64,000 bases of DNA from Frondihabitans australicus (GCF_003634555.1 NZ_RBKS01000001.1:2480001-2544000); one strand, 5' to 3'; positions 35,436 through 42,895 are shown, numbered from the stretch's first letter. Numbers and translations are program-made. Notes: generated from the sequence alone by a model not told the origin.

Positions 35436-37169
35436 GTGACCGCGCCCGGCGCTCCTGCGAGCCGTCGCCGCCGCCGCGGGTCGCTGCGCCTGCGCATCAC
35501 CCTCTCGGCCGTCGCGATCGTCGGCGTCACGCTCCTGGTGGCGGCCGTCGTGCTCGCCGCCGTGCAGAGCGCGGTGCTGCACCAGGGTCTGGCGTCGCGG
35601 GCGTCGTCGGCCGCCGACCGGGTGCTCGCGCAGCTCGAAGCAGGAGCCACTCCTCCCGACGCCGTCTCCGTCGCACGCGCCTCGGTCGGCGACGACGGCT
35701 TCGTCGTGGTCGAGACGGCTGCGACGCACGAGATAATCGCGACCGGGGGCGACCCCGCGGCGGTCCGCGCCTACACGCGCCAGGCCGACCGCACGCCGGG
35801 ATCATCGCTTCGCCTGGGCCCCACGGCGTACCTCGTCGCCTCGAGCGGCGCCGTCGATCGCTCCACGCCCGCGCCGACCATCACCGTCACCCCGCACGAC
35901 GACCACGGGGGCGCAGGATCGGGCAGCCCGACCGCTCCCTCGTCGTCCACCCCGCCCGACGACCACGGGGGCGCCTCACGCCCGTCGGGCTCAACGTCCG
36001 GGGGCGGGGCCGACGACACCGGCGGCTCCGGCGGCGGCGGGAGCGGCCGCGGCTCGTCCGGCGGCAGCTCGGGCGGAGGCAGCTCGGGCGGAGGCAGCGG
36101 CGGCGGCTCCGGCGGCGGCTCGGGCCTCGGGGACGGGTTCGCCGGGTTTCTCGGCGGAGGTGCGGGGCGCTCGTCGGCTGTCGCCGATCCTGCGCCCACC
36201 GCCTCGGAGTACCTCGTGGTCGCCGCGCTGTCGACCACGTCCCTCGACGCGACCACCGGCGCGACCCGCGCCACTCTCGCCGCCGCGGTGCCCACCCTCC
36301 TCGGAGTCATGGCGATCACGACCTGGCTCGTGGTGGGGAGGGCGCTGCGCCCGGTGGAGAGGCTGCGTGCCCGCGTCGCCGGGATCTCGGCGGCGCATCT
36401 GTCCGAGCGGGTGGACGATCCGGGCGGCTCGGACGAGGTGTCGCGTCTCGCAGCCACCCTCAACGGCATGCTCGATCGCCTCGACGCCTCGGCTGCGGCA
36501 CAGCGCCGGTTCGTGTCGGACGCGTCGCACGAGCTGCGCTCGCCGCTCGCGGTGATGCGGCAGCACGCCGAGCTGTCGAAGTCCTACCCCGACCGGCTGC
36601 CGCCCGAACGACTCGCCGACACGGTGCTCGCCGAGGGGGCGCGGCTGGCCGACCTGGTCAGCGCGATGCTGATCCTGGCGAAGTCCGACGAGGGCGCGCT
36701 GGCTCGCGCGGCGGCCGACGTCGACCTCGACGACCTCGTCGGAGCCGAGGCCGTGAGGCTCCGTGCAGGCGGTGAGCTCGCCGTCGACACGTCTCACCTC
36801 GGCCCCGCACGCGTGCTCGGTGACGAGGGCCTCCTGGCCCAGGTGGTCCGGAACCTCGCCGACAACGCCGCCCGCCACGCCTCGTCGGCCATCGCGCTCT
36901 CCCTGACCCAGGGGCCCGACGGCCGCGCCGTGCTCACGGTCGACGACGACGGCTCCGGCATCGCCGAGTCCGAACTCGAGCGCGTGTTCGAGCGCTTCGT
37001 TCGCCTCGACGAGGCCCGGGCGCGCGAGGCCGGAGGGTCGGGGCTCGGCCTTGCCATCGTGCGCGGGATCGTCACCTCGCACGGCGGCCGCGTCCACGTC
37101 GAGTCCTCGCCGCTCGGCGGCGCCCGCTTCGTGGTCGAGCTCCCGGCGGACGGCCGCGAGCCTCGCTGA
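35436..37169 (+). CDS. Sensor histidine kinase with Gly/Ser/His-rich extracytoplasmic domain
   Basis: A 577-residue membrane kinase of the PhoR/BaeS type. Membrane helices lie near 13-36 and 285-305. The sensor region between them ends in about 110 low-complexity residues containing two DDHGG motifs and long Gly/Ser runs, which is unusual for a kinase. HAMP domain, then HisKA with phospho-acceptor H365 (SDASHELRSPLAV), then HATPase_c with NLADNAARHAS, DDDGSGI and GGSGLGLAIV. GTG 35436 follows the regulator stop by one base. The DDHGG motifs recur in the secreted protein encoded next, hinting that both contact the same metal ion or surface. Confidence 0.93.
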   Translation: MTAPGAPASRRRRRGSLRLRITLSAVAIVGVTLLVAAVVLAAVQSAVLHQGLASRASSAADRVLAQLEAGATPPDAVSVARASVGDDGFVVVETAATHEIIATGGDPAAVRAYTRQADRTPGSSLRLGPTAYLVASSGAVDRSTPAPTITVTPHDDHGGAGSGSPTAPSSSTPPDDHGGASRPSGSTSGGGADDTGGSGGGGSGRGSSGGSSGGGSSGGGSGGGSGGGSGLGDGFAGFLGGGAGRSSAVADPAPTASEYLVVAALSTTSLDATTGATRATLAAAVPTLLGVMAITTWLVVGRALRPVERLRARVAGISAAHLSERVDDPGGSDEVSRLAATLNGMLDRLDASAAAQRRFVSDASHELRSPLAVMRQHAELSKSYPDRLPPERLADTVLAEGARLADLVSAMLILAKSDEGALARAAADVDLDDLVGAEAVRLRAGGELAVDTSHLGPARVLGDEGLLAQVVRNLADNAARHASSAIALSLTQGPDGRAVLTVDDDGSGIAESELERVFERFVRLDEARAREAGGSGLGLAIVRGIVTSHGGRVHVESSPLGGARFVVELPADGREPR

Positions 37170-37175
37170 ACGGAT

Positions 37176-37202
37176 CTTCAGCGGGCTTCAGGGCCGCTTC
37201 AG
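37176..37202 (+). promoter_or_regulatory. Triple CTTCAG direct repeat, OmpR-type binding site
   Basis: CTTCAG occurs at 37176-37181, 37186-37191 and 37197-37202, spaced 10 and 11 bp, one per helical turn. It lies 7 bp after the kinase stop and about 65 bp upstream of the secreted-protein ATG (37268). OmpR/PhoB regulators bind such phased direct repeats, so the upstream response regulator is the likely activator. Confidence 0.6.
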
Positions 37203-37267
37203 CACCCCCGAGCGACAGTTCTTCCATCGACAGCGACCCACAGGAGGGCCGCACCGGGAGGAACATC

Positions 37268-37810
37268 ATGATCACACGCACCACCCGCTGGATCGCGGCC
37301 TCGGGTGCCGCAGCCGCACTCGTCCTCGGCTCGGCCGGCGTCGCCTTCGCCTCGCAGGGCGCCGACGACCCCGCCACGCACGACACCCGCACCGCTCCCG
37401 CGACGGCTTCCCCCGTCGTCACGGGCACGGCAGCGCCGGCGCCGGTCGCCGACGACCACGGGGGCCTGCGGACCGGCCCCGAGGCCGTCCACCACCACAA
37501 CCACGGAGCGCCTCACGCCACGACGGCGCCGGTCGCTCCCGCCGCTTCGCCCTCGGCCCCCGCCACCGTGCCGTCGCCCGCGCCCTCCGTCGCGGACGAC
37601 CACGGCGTGCACGCCCCCGGCACCGACGACCGCGGCGGCGCGTCGCGGGGCGGCTCCGGTGCGAGCGTCTCGTCGAGCCACGGCTCGGGCTCGAGCGGCT
37701 CCGGCTCCGGCAGCTCCGGCTCCGGCAGCTCCGGCTCATCGGGTCGCGGCGGTCACGACGACCCGGCGGGCGACGACCACGGCGGCTCGGGCCACGGCTC
37801 CGACGGCTGA
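37268..37810 (+). CDS. Secreted low-complexity His/Asp-rich protein
   Basis: A 180-residue exported protein. The signal peptide is clear (basic start, hydrophobic ALVLGSAGVAFA, cleavage before S). The mature part is Ala/Pro/Thr-rich, then Gly/Ser-rich, with DDHGG-type motifs four times (DDHGGL, DDHGVH, DDRGGA, DDHGGS) and HHHNH. No fold or enzyme motif is visible; metal binding is plausible. It follows the two-component genes with phased repeats in its promoter, and shares the DDHGG motif with the kinase sensor domain. A palindrome follows 19 bp after the stop. Confidence 0.8.
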   Translation: MITRTTRWIAASGAAAALVLGSAGVAFASQGADDPATHDTRTAPATASPVVTGTAAPAPVADDHGGLRTGPEAVHHHNHGAPHATTAPVAPAASPSAPATVPSPAPSVADDHGVHAPGTDDRGGASRGGSGASVSSSHGSGSSGSGSGSSGSGSSGSSGRGGHDDPAGDDHGGSGHGSDG

Positions 37811-37828
37811 CCGCCGCTTCCGGCGGGA

Positions 37829-37902
37829 CGGCGAGACACCCTCGACCCGACGCGGCGGAGCCCCAGAGGCCGCCGCGGCGTCGGGTCGGGGGTGTCTCGC
37901 CG
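37829..37902. repeat. Long palindrome, family B copy 1 (likely bidirectional terminator)
   Basis: 25-bp arms at 37829-37853 and 37878-37902 pair with one G-T wobble; the outer core is CGAGACACCCTCGACCCGA. Inner bases add a further GC stem. It lies between convergent genes ending at 37810 (+) and 37967 (-). A related copy is at 41026. Confidence 0.88.
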
Positions 37903-37966
37903 CGTCTGGGGGCGCGGCTGTCGCCGGGGGCGGGTGCCCCTGCTCCTGCGCCCTGACCGAACCCGA

Positions 37967-38353
37967 TCAGACCGTCTGCGTGCGGCGAAGGCCCAGCCCG
38001 GCGGTGATCGCCAGCACGACGACGCCGATCGCCTCGATCAGCACCGTCTCGGGCACCAGCGTGAAGGTCCAGACCTCGGTGATGCCGAACAGGCCGACCG
38101 TGAGGGCCAGCAGAAGGGCCAGCAGGCTGACGACGTCGAAGGCCAGGCCCAGGAGCAGCGCCGCCCTCAGCAGCCCACCCCGAGCCGCCAGCACACCGAC
38201 CCCGAGCACCACCCCGGCGATCGCGTTCAGGATGAAGAGCACGCCGAGGGTGCCGCCGACCCCGTCGAACACGAGGAACAGGTGGATCAGCCCCACCGCG
38301 AGCAGGACGATGCCGCTGACGATGCGCAGCGTGCGAAGTGTGGTTCCGGTCAT
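37967..38353 (-). CDS. Four-helix membrane protein
   Basis: A 128-residue protein with four predicted membrane helices (SGIVLLAVGLIHLFLVFDG, GVLFILNAIAGVVLGVGVLAA, LLGLAFDVVSLLALLLAL, LIEAIGVVVLAITAGLGL). No family is identified with confidence. ATG 38353 is the natural start; the longer open frame above covers the repeat-rich noncoding region. Confidence 0.7.
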   Translation of the reverse strand: MTGTTLRTLRIVSGIVLLAVGLIHLFLVFDGVGGTLGVLFILNAIAGVVLGVGVLAARGGLLRAALLLGLAFDVVSLLALLLALTVGLFGITEVWTFTLVPETVLIEAIGVVVLAITAGLGLRRTQTV

Positions 38354-38696
38354 GACGTGCCTTCTTCCGCTCCGGCCCCGCCGTCGGGGCCTTTCTGTGG
38401 AGACACGAGAAGGAGGTGCGTGCGGTTCATCGCGGTGAAGCCAGGCCCACGGCTCGTGGGCCGCTTGGGAGGGCTTTCTTCCTCCCGAACGGTGGTGGAG
38501 CGCCCACGCGGCGCCACTCGGGAGGAACTCGGCGACGTCCAGGAGGGAGCCGCCGCCGAAACTCCTCCCCAACGCGACGCCACCTTCCGCGGTCGCACGC
38601 CGGGGAGGAACGTCTTCCTCCCGAAGGGTCGGAATGCGGTCCACGGTGTACCGATCGGACCTTGCCGCTGCTCCTGCGACCCTGCAGGCTGGCCCG
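38354..38696. other. Hairpin-rich noncoding region with GGGAGGAA repeats
   Basis: This 343-bp divergent gap has no convincing gene. It carries alternating copies of GGGAGGAA and its complement: 38479-38486 (TTCCTCCC), 38520-38527 (GGGAGGAA), 38603-38610 (GGGAGGAA), 38615-38622 (TTCCTCCC), plus a truncated copy near 38562. The last two form a perfect 8-bp stem with loop CGTC, and GGGAGG/CCTCCC (38467-72/38481-86) form another. Confidence 0.7.
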
Positions 38697-39059
38697 ATGG
38701 ACGACAAGGTCAGCTTCACCGACGCCCTCGACGGGCTCACCGAGTTCTGGTCGCAGCGGGTGCTCGCCGAGGCGAACGGCACGCTCATCAAGGTGGCGAA
38801 GGGCACCGGATCGACGCGCTGGCACTCGCACGACGACCAGGACGAGACCTTCATCGTGATCGACGGCGACCTCACCGTGCAGCTGCGCGACCGCGACGTC
38901 GTGATGAGCGCGGGCGACGTGTTCGTCGTGCCTCGGGGCGTCGAGCACTGCCCTATGTCCGCCACCGAGGCGCGCTTCATCATCCTCGGCACGAGCGTCA
39001 CGTCCAACGCGGCCGGCGGCAAGCCCGACTGGAGTATGGGCGGCGGCAACCCCGCCTAA
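38697..39059 (+). CDS. Cupin-domain protein
   Basis: A 120-residue single-domain cupin_2 protein. Metal-binding residues follow the pattern HSHDDQDETF (His, His, Glu) in motif 1 and PRGVEHCP (His) in motif 2. Such proteins serve as small dioxygenases, isomerases or mannose-6-phosphate-isomerase-like sensors; no substrate is evident. ATG 38697 has only a weak ribosome site. Confidence 0.85.
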   Translation: MDDKVSFTDALDGLTEFWSQRVLAEANGTLIKVAKGTGSTRWHSHDDQDETFIVIDGDLTVQLRDRDVVMSAGDVFVVPRGVEHCPMSATEARFIILGTSVTSNAAGGKPDWSMGGGNPA

Positions 39060-39149
39060 AATCGATGATATTTCAGTATCAGAATGCGCTAGGCTCGCGA
39101 GTGGAGGGCTCGAGAACGACGCCGACTCGAGCCGCTCCAGGGCAAAATT

Positions 39150-39183
39150 GAAGCCCAGGCCTGCCACAACAAGCCTGGGCTTC
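39150..39183. terminator. Hairpin, 11-bp perfect stem
   Basis: GAAGCCCAGGC (39150-39160) pairs with GCCTGGGCTTC (39173-39183) around a 12-base loop, about 90 bp after the cupin gene stop. Likely transcription terminator. Confidence 0.6.
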
Positions 39184-39219
39184 GAGGTTGCCTTCCGAGT
39201 GGAAAGCCTGGGACAGCCA

Positions 39220-39248
39220 AATTGTCCGAGCCACCTGCTCGGACAGTT
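39220..39248 (+). terminator. Rho-independent terminator-like hairpin
   Basis: AATTGTCCGAGC (39220-39231) pairs with GCTCGGACAGTT (39237-39248) around CACCT, with one wobble, and is followed by T-containing sequence. A second stop signal after the cupin gene, or a terminator for a transcript arising in this gap. Confidence 0.6.
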
Positions 39249-39356
39249 TAGGCCGATCCGGGTTCCGCGTGCAACATGTCACGCGACCCGGCGACCGCCC
39301 CAGGCCTCCCGCTTCTCGTGTTCGTCGGCGCGATCATCGAGGGAGGTGGTGCCGTC

Positions 39357-39461
39357 GTGTGCGAACGTGACGAGCATCAGCGACCCGAGGTCGACTGGGT
39401 TGCCGTGGTGACGATGCTCGCCACCGTGGCCTCGCTCGCTCTCGACGTCGTCCGCGGCTAG
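39357..39461 (+). CDS. Possible 34-residue membrane microprotein
   Basis: A short frame opening with GTG 39357, with GGAGG ten bases upstream and a hairpin terminator ten bases downstream. The product has a charged N-terminus (CERDEHQRPE) and one hydrophobic segment (VDWVAVVTMLATVASLALDV). GC-rich third positions match real genes here. An in-frame ATG at 39276 would add 27 residues but lacks a ribosome site. No homologue is recognised. Confidence 0.4.
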   Translation: MCERDEHQRPEVDWVAVVTMLATVASLALDVVRG

Positions 39462-39470
39462 CAATAGCCG

Positions 39471-39496
39471 GCGCCCCGCTCCGTACAGCGGGGCGC
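39471..39496. terminator. Hairpin, 10-bp perfect stem
   Basis: GCGCCCCGCT (39471-39480) and AGCGGGGCGC (39487-39496) pair perfectly around CCGTAC, 58 bp upstream of the ArsR gene and 9 bp after the possible microprotein stop. Confidence 0.7.
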
Positions 39497-39554
39497 ACCC
39501 GCGCGCGCAGCACTGTCGATTGACGACGAGGCCGATCTCCTGAAGAATCTGCGT

Positions 39555-39917
39555 ATGCACTTAGATACGGAAGTATGCGGGCTCGACCCCGAATCCGAGT
39601 ACGTCGAACTCGCCGTCGAGGTCTTCGCGATGCTCGCCGACGCCACGCGGGTGCGCATCATCCTGGCGCTCCGTTCCTCCGGCGAGATGAGCGTGAACCA
39701 CCTCGCCGACGTCGTCGACAAGAGCCCCGCGGCGGTCTCGCAGCACCTCGCGAAACTCCGCCTGGCCCGCATGGTCTCGACGCGCCGCGAAGGCACCACA
39801 GTGTTCTACCGGCTCACCGACGAGCACGCCTCCGAGCTCGTCGTCGACGCCGTCAAGCAGGCCGAGCACGTGGTCGGAACAGCCTCGCACCACCGCACGC
39901 AGCAGACAGGCGCATGA
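39555..39917 (+). CDS. ArsR/SmtB-family metal-sensing repressor
   Basis: A 120-residue winged-helix repressor (MSVNHLADVVDKSPAAVSQH recognition region, about 50-70, then wing TRREGTTVFYRL). The C-terminal helix holds DEHASELVVDAVKQAEHV and then ASHH, resembling the alpha-5 zinc site of SmtB/CzrA; a Cys near the start (EVCGL) could take part in another site. Its stop overlaps the His-rich peptide ATG (ATGA), and a CDF exporter follows, so it most likely derepresses efflux in response to zinc, cobalt or nickel. Confidence 0.92.
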   Translation: MHLDTEVCGLDPESEYVELAVEVFAMLADATRVRIILALRSSGEMSVNHLADVVDKSPAAVSQHLAKLRLARMVSTRREGTTVFYRLTDEHASELVVDAVKQAEHVVGTASHHRTQQTGA

Positions 39918-40099
39918 CCGGGTCGCAGGAGCAGGGCCACACCTCCCCCACCGACACCCCCGGCCCCGTCCACCCCCACGCGCACACGCACGACCACGGC
40001 GACCTCCCCCACGCGCACACGCACGACCACGGCGGCCTCCCGCACGCGCACGACCACGCCGACGACGACCACCCGCACACCCACCCCACGGCGGCGTGA
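39914..40099 (+). CDS. His-rich 61-residue peptide between ArsR and CDF exporter
   Basis: Sixteen of 61 residues are His, in three imperfect repeats of PHAHTHDHG. It starts with an ATG overlapping the ArsR stop and ends overlapping the CDF start (GTGA), so it is translated as its own coupled gene. The composition matches the His-rich N-terminal or loop segments of zinc transporters, here as a separate protein. It could buffer metal or pass it to the exporter. A frameshifted former N-terminus of the exporter is the alternative. Confidence 0.72.
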   Translation: MTGSQEQGHTSPTDTPGPVHPHAHTHDHGDLPHAHTHDHGGLPHAHDHADDDHPHTHPTAA

Positions 40100-41073
40100 A
40101 AGGCTTCCTCTACGATCTGCTCGTCCCGCACACCCACGACTCCGCCGACTCCATCGACGACGCCATGGAGGCGAGCACCGCCGGGGTCCGGGCGCTCAAG
40201 ATCAGCATGTTCGTGCTCCTCGGCACGACCATTCTCCAGGCCGCCTTCGTCGCCCTCACCGGATCGGTCGCCCTGCTCGCCGACACGATCCACAACTTCG
40301 CCGACGCCCTGACGGCTGTCCCGCTGTGGATCGCCTTCGTCCTGGGGCGCCGCGTGGCGAACCGCCGCTACACCTACGGCTACGGCCGCGCCGAAGATCT
40401 GGCCGGCATGTTCATCGTGCTCGTGGTCGCCCTCTCCGCCGTCGTCGCGGGAGTCGAGGCCGTCGACCGCTTCATCCATCCGCGCCCGGTCGACAACGCG
40501 GGCTGGCTGATCGCCGCGGGCCTCATCGGGTTCGCCGGCAACGAGCTCGTCGCGATCTACCGGATCCGGGTGGGGCGCAGGATCGGCAGCGCCGCCCTCG
40601 TGGCCGACGGCGTCCACGCCCGGCTCGACGGCTTCACCTCCCTGTCCGTGGTGCTCGGGGCGATCGGCGTCCTCCTCGGGTTCCCGCTCGCCGATCCGAT
40701 CATCGGTCTGCTGATCGCGATCTCGATACTGTTGCTGCTCTGGGGCACCGTGAAGTCGATCGGAGCCCGCCTCATGGACGCCGTCGATCCGGCGCTCGTC
40801 GAGCGCGTCGAGCACGCCATCGAGCGCGTCGACGGCGTGTCGGCAGTGCGCGACGTGCGGCTCCGCTGGATCGGCCACCGGCTCACGGGTTCGGCCACGA
40901 TCGAAGTCGCCGCCGCCGACCTGCACGACGCCGACCACACCGCCGACCACGCCGAAGAGCACGTGCGCGAGGCGCTCCGCACCCTCGACTCGTTCACCGT
41001 CACGCCCGTCCCCGCGGGGCATGCGCGCCGAGACACCCTCGACCCGACGGGATTCGGCGCTCCTGCGCCCTGA
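40096..41073 (+). CDS. CDF-family divalent cation exporter
   Basis: A 325-residue cation-diffusion-facilitator (CzcD/ZitB-like) proton antiporter with six membrane helices. The metal site is formed by LLADTIHNFADAL (helix 2, HxxxD) and VADGVHARLDGFTS (helix 5, HxxxD), and a ferredoxin-like C-terminal domain follows (VSAVRDVRLRWIGH). GTG 40096 overlaps the His-rich peptide gene. In this ArsR operon it probably exports zinc or cobalt. The last 16 codons lie within a family-B palindrome. Confidence 0.93.
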   Translation: MKGFLYDLLVPHTHDSADSIDDAMEASTAGVRALKISMFVLLGTTILQAAFVALTGSVALLADTIHNFADALTAVPLWIAFVLGRRVANRRYTYGYGRAEDLAGMFIVLVVALSAVVAGVEAVDRFIHPRPVDNAGWLIAAGLIGFAGNELVAIYRIRVGRRIGSAALVADGVHARLDGFTSLSVVLGAIGVLLGFPLADPIIGLLIAISILLLLWGTVKSIGARLMDAVDPALVERVEHAIERVDGVSAVRDVRLRWIGHRLTGSATIEVAAADLHDADHTADHAEEHVREALRTLDSFTVTPVPAGHARRDTLDPTGFGAPAP

Positions 41074-41099
41074 ACGGTCGGATCGGGGGTGTCTCGGCG
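41026..41099. repeat. Long palindrome, family B copy 2, overlapping CDF gene end
   Basis: 22-bp arms (41026-41047 and 41078-41099) pair with two deviations; the outer core CGCCGAGACACCCTCGACCC is shared with copy 1. The left arm encodes the C-terminal residues of the CDF exporter and the right arm lies beyond its stop, so the element both codes and probably terminates. Confidence 0.8.
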
Positions 41100-41189
41100 G
41101 CCCGGCCGGGAGGGGCACCGACCGTACCTCTCACGTCGGGGTCGACGCTCGTAGCGTGGGCAGCGACCGACCACGATAGGAGTCACCAC

Positions 41190-42017
41190 ATGTCCACCTG
41201 GCTGATCACAGGATGCTCGACCGGCCTCGGCCGCGCCTTCGCCGACGCGGTCCTCGAGCGGGGCGACAACGTCGTCGTGACCGCGCGCGACGCCTCGGCC
41301 GTCGCCGACTTCGCGACGCGTTACCCCGACACCGCGCTGGCCGCCGCCCTCGACGTCACCGACCAGATGCAGGTCGATGCCGCCGTCGCCGCCGCGGTCG
41401 AGCGCTTCGGCCAGGTCGACGTGCTCGTGAACAACGCCGGCTACGGCTATCGCGCCGCCGTCGAGGAGGGCGTGGACGACGACGTGCAGCGCCTGTTCGA
41501 CACGCACCTGTACGGGAGCGTCCGCATGATCAAGGCGGTGCTGCCGGCGATGCGCGCCCGTCGCTCCGGGACGATCGTCAACCTCTCGTCGATCGGCGCT
41601 CGCCTGTCGCCCGAGGGGTCCGGCTACTACGCCGCGGTGAAGGCGGCGATCGAGGCGCTGACCCTGTCGCTCCGCAAGGAGGTCGCACCGCTCGGGATCG
41701 CCGCGATGGTGGTCGAGCCGGGCGGATTCCGCACCGACTTCGCCGGGCGCTCGCTCACTCAGTCGGCCACTCCGATCGCCGACTACGCCGATACCGCGGG
41801 TCGACGTCGCAAGGAGCACGACACGGTCCACGGCACGCAGCCCGGCGACCCGGCGAAGGCCGCCCGAGTGCTGATCGACGCCGTGGAGTCGCCCGAGACC
41901 CCGTACATGCTGGTCCTCGGCAACGATGCGTCGACGGGCTTCCGCGCGGCGCTCGATGCGCTGCGCGCCGAGGTCGACGTCTGGGAGTCCGCGAGCCGCG
42001 GCACCGACTTCGACTGA
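41190..42017 (+). CDS. Short-chain dehydrogenase/reductase
   Basis: A 275-residue classical SDR with cofactor loop TGCSTGLG, NNAG motif (DVLVNNAGYG), catalytic Ser in NLSSIGA, and YYAAVKAA (Tyr-x3-Lys). The C-terminal region (PGGFRTDFAGRSL) is typical of the subgroup annotated as oxidoreductases of unknown substrate. ATAGGAG precedes ATG 41190. No neighbours suggest a pathway. Confidence 0.92.
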   Translation: MSTWLITGCSTGLGRAFADAVLERGDNVVVTARDASAVADFATRYPDTALAAALDVTDQMQVDAAVAAAVERFGQVDVLVNNAGYGYRAAVEEGVDDDVQRLFDTHLYGSVRMIKAVLPAMRARRSGTIVNLSSIGARLSPEGSGYYAAVKAAIEALTLSLRKEVAPLGIAAMVVEPGGFRTDFAGRSLTQSATPIADYADTAGRRRKEHDTVHGTQPGDPAKAARVLIDAVESPETPYMLVLGNDASTGFRAALDALRAEVDVWESASRGTDFD

Positions 42018-42021
42018 CCCG

Positions 42022-42195
42022 TCAGCCCTCACCCGCTGCGCGCTCCCGCTCGCGCTCGCTCGCGATGGCGGCCGCGCGCACACGCTCGTCACGACGCCGC
42101 AATCCCGACCGCACAGGCAGCGCGATTGCAGCCCCGACTGCACCGAGGATGATCAGGTTCAGCAGGAGTCCCACCCACGAGAAATCGACTAGCAC
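42022..42195 (-). CDS. Small membrane protein (57 residues)
   Basis: A small frame starting GTG 42195 and ending 42022, with GC-rich third positions. The product has one N-terminal membrane helix (VGLLLNLIILGAVGAAIAL) and a long charged, helical tail full of Arg and Glu. It begins 9 bp after the stop of the secreted protein gene on the same strand, so the two form an operon. No homologue is recognised. Confidence 0.6.
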   Translation of the reverse strand: MLVDFSWVGLLLNLIILGAVGAAIALPVRSGLRRRDERVRAAAIASERERERAAGEG

Positions 42196-42204
42196 CGCGC
42201 CGCC

Positions 42205-42876
42205 TCAGCTCGTCACCGAGAACGAGCCACCGGATGAGTAGATCGTCGCGGAGGCGCTTATCGTGTCGTAGACCGCGACGGATGTGTACGAGCCCGAGCG
42301 GCTGAAACTGTACGAGTGCGCCGTCGTCGTGACGCTCGGGCTCGCCGAATAGGTCAGCCCGAGCCCGCCGCTGCCGATCACACCGTACGAACGAATTTCC
42401 GCCTGGATCTTCATCTTCGTCGCCTTGGCGCTGCTCGTGGCTTTGACGCTCACGGCGTAGCGGTGCGTCACGGGACCGCTGCCGTCTGTGCTCAGTGACC
42501 CCGAGATCGCCCCCGTCACTCCACCGCTCGTCCGTGACTTCGAGAACGCGAGCGTCTTGTTAATGCCGATGCCCGATTCTGCGGCGGCGTCGATCGGCGT
42601 CGCGTACATCGTGACGAACTCTTCGTCGACAGGACTGAATCGTTGGCCCACGGCGTAATCACCATCTATCTGCGCGAATCGCGAGTTGATCTCTTCGGCA
42701 GAGAGGTCGAGATTGTCAGCGAACACCCCACCGCCACGAGGACTAGGCGAAATAGCCGTCGCCGGATGCGCGTGCTCAGCAGGCGACGCGGCAGCCGAGA
42801 GCGGCACGGGAACCGCGAGCAGGAGGGCGACAAAGAGCGCTCCTGAATCGATGCGAATTCGTCGGTAAGCCGTCAT
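42205..42876 (-). CDS. Secreted protein of unknown function
   Basis: A 223-residue exported protein with a signal peptide (GALFVALLLAVPVPLSAAA). The mature N-terminus has LDLSAEEINSRFAQIDGDY; the rest is Ser/Thr/Tyr-rich with beta-strand periodicity (YAVSVKATSSAKATKMKIQA, SYSFSRSGSYTSVAVYD). Base composition is slightly less GC-rich than its neighbours, perhaps indicating transfer. GGGAG lies 8 bases before ATG 42876. It shares an operon with a small membrane protein downstream. Confidence 0.7.
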   Translation of the reverse strand: MTAYRRIRIDSGALFVALLLAVPVPLSAAASPAEHAHPATAISPSPRGGGVFADNLDLSAEEINSRFAQIDGDYAVGQRFSPVDEEFVTMYATPIDAAAESGIGINKTLAFSKSRTSGGVTGAISGSLSTDGSGPVTHRYAVSVKATSSAKATKMKIQAEIRSYGVIGSGGLGLTYSASPSVTTTAHSYSFSRSGSYTSVAVYDTISASATIYSSGGSFSVTS

Positions 42877-42895
42877 AGAAGTAACTCCCTTGGTA

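Noticed and set aside
36000-36140. CRISPR-like repeats in the kinase gene
   Set aside because: These are in-frame Gly/Ser codon repeats without spacers; they encode a low-complexity linker.
39060-39300. Insertion-sequence remnant
   Set aside because: No transposase fragment, terminal inverted repeats or target duplication could be identified; only hairpins are visible.
39914-41073. Frameshift joining the His-rich peptide to the CDF exporter
   Set aside because: Both frames have plausible coupled starts and stops (ATGA and GTGA) and the exporter begins with a normal N-terminus, so separate genes are simpler; left as an alternative.
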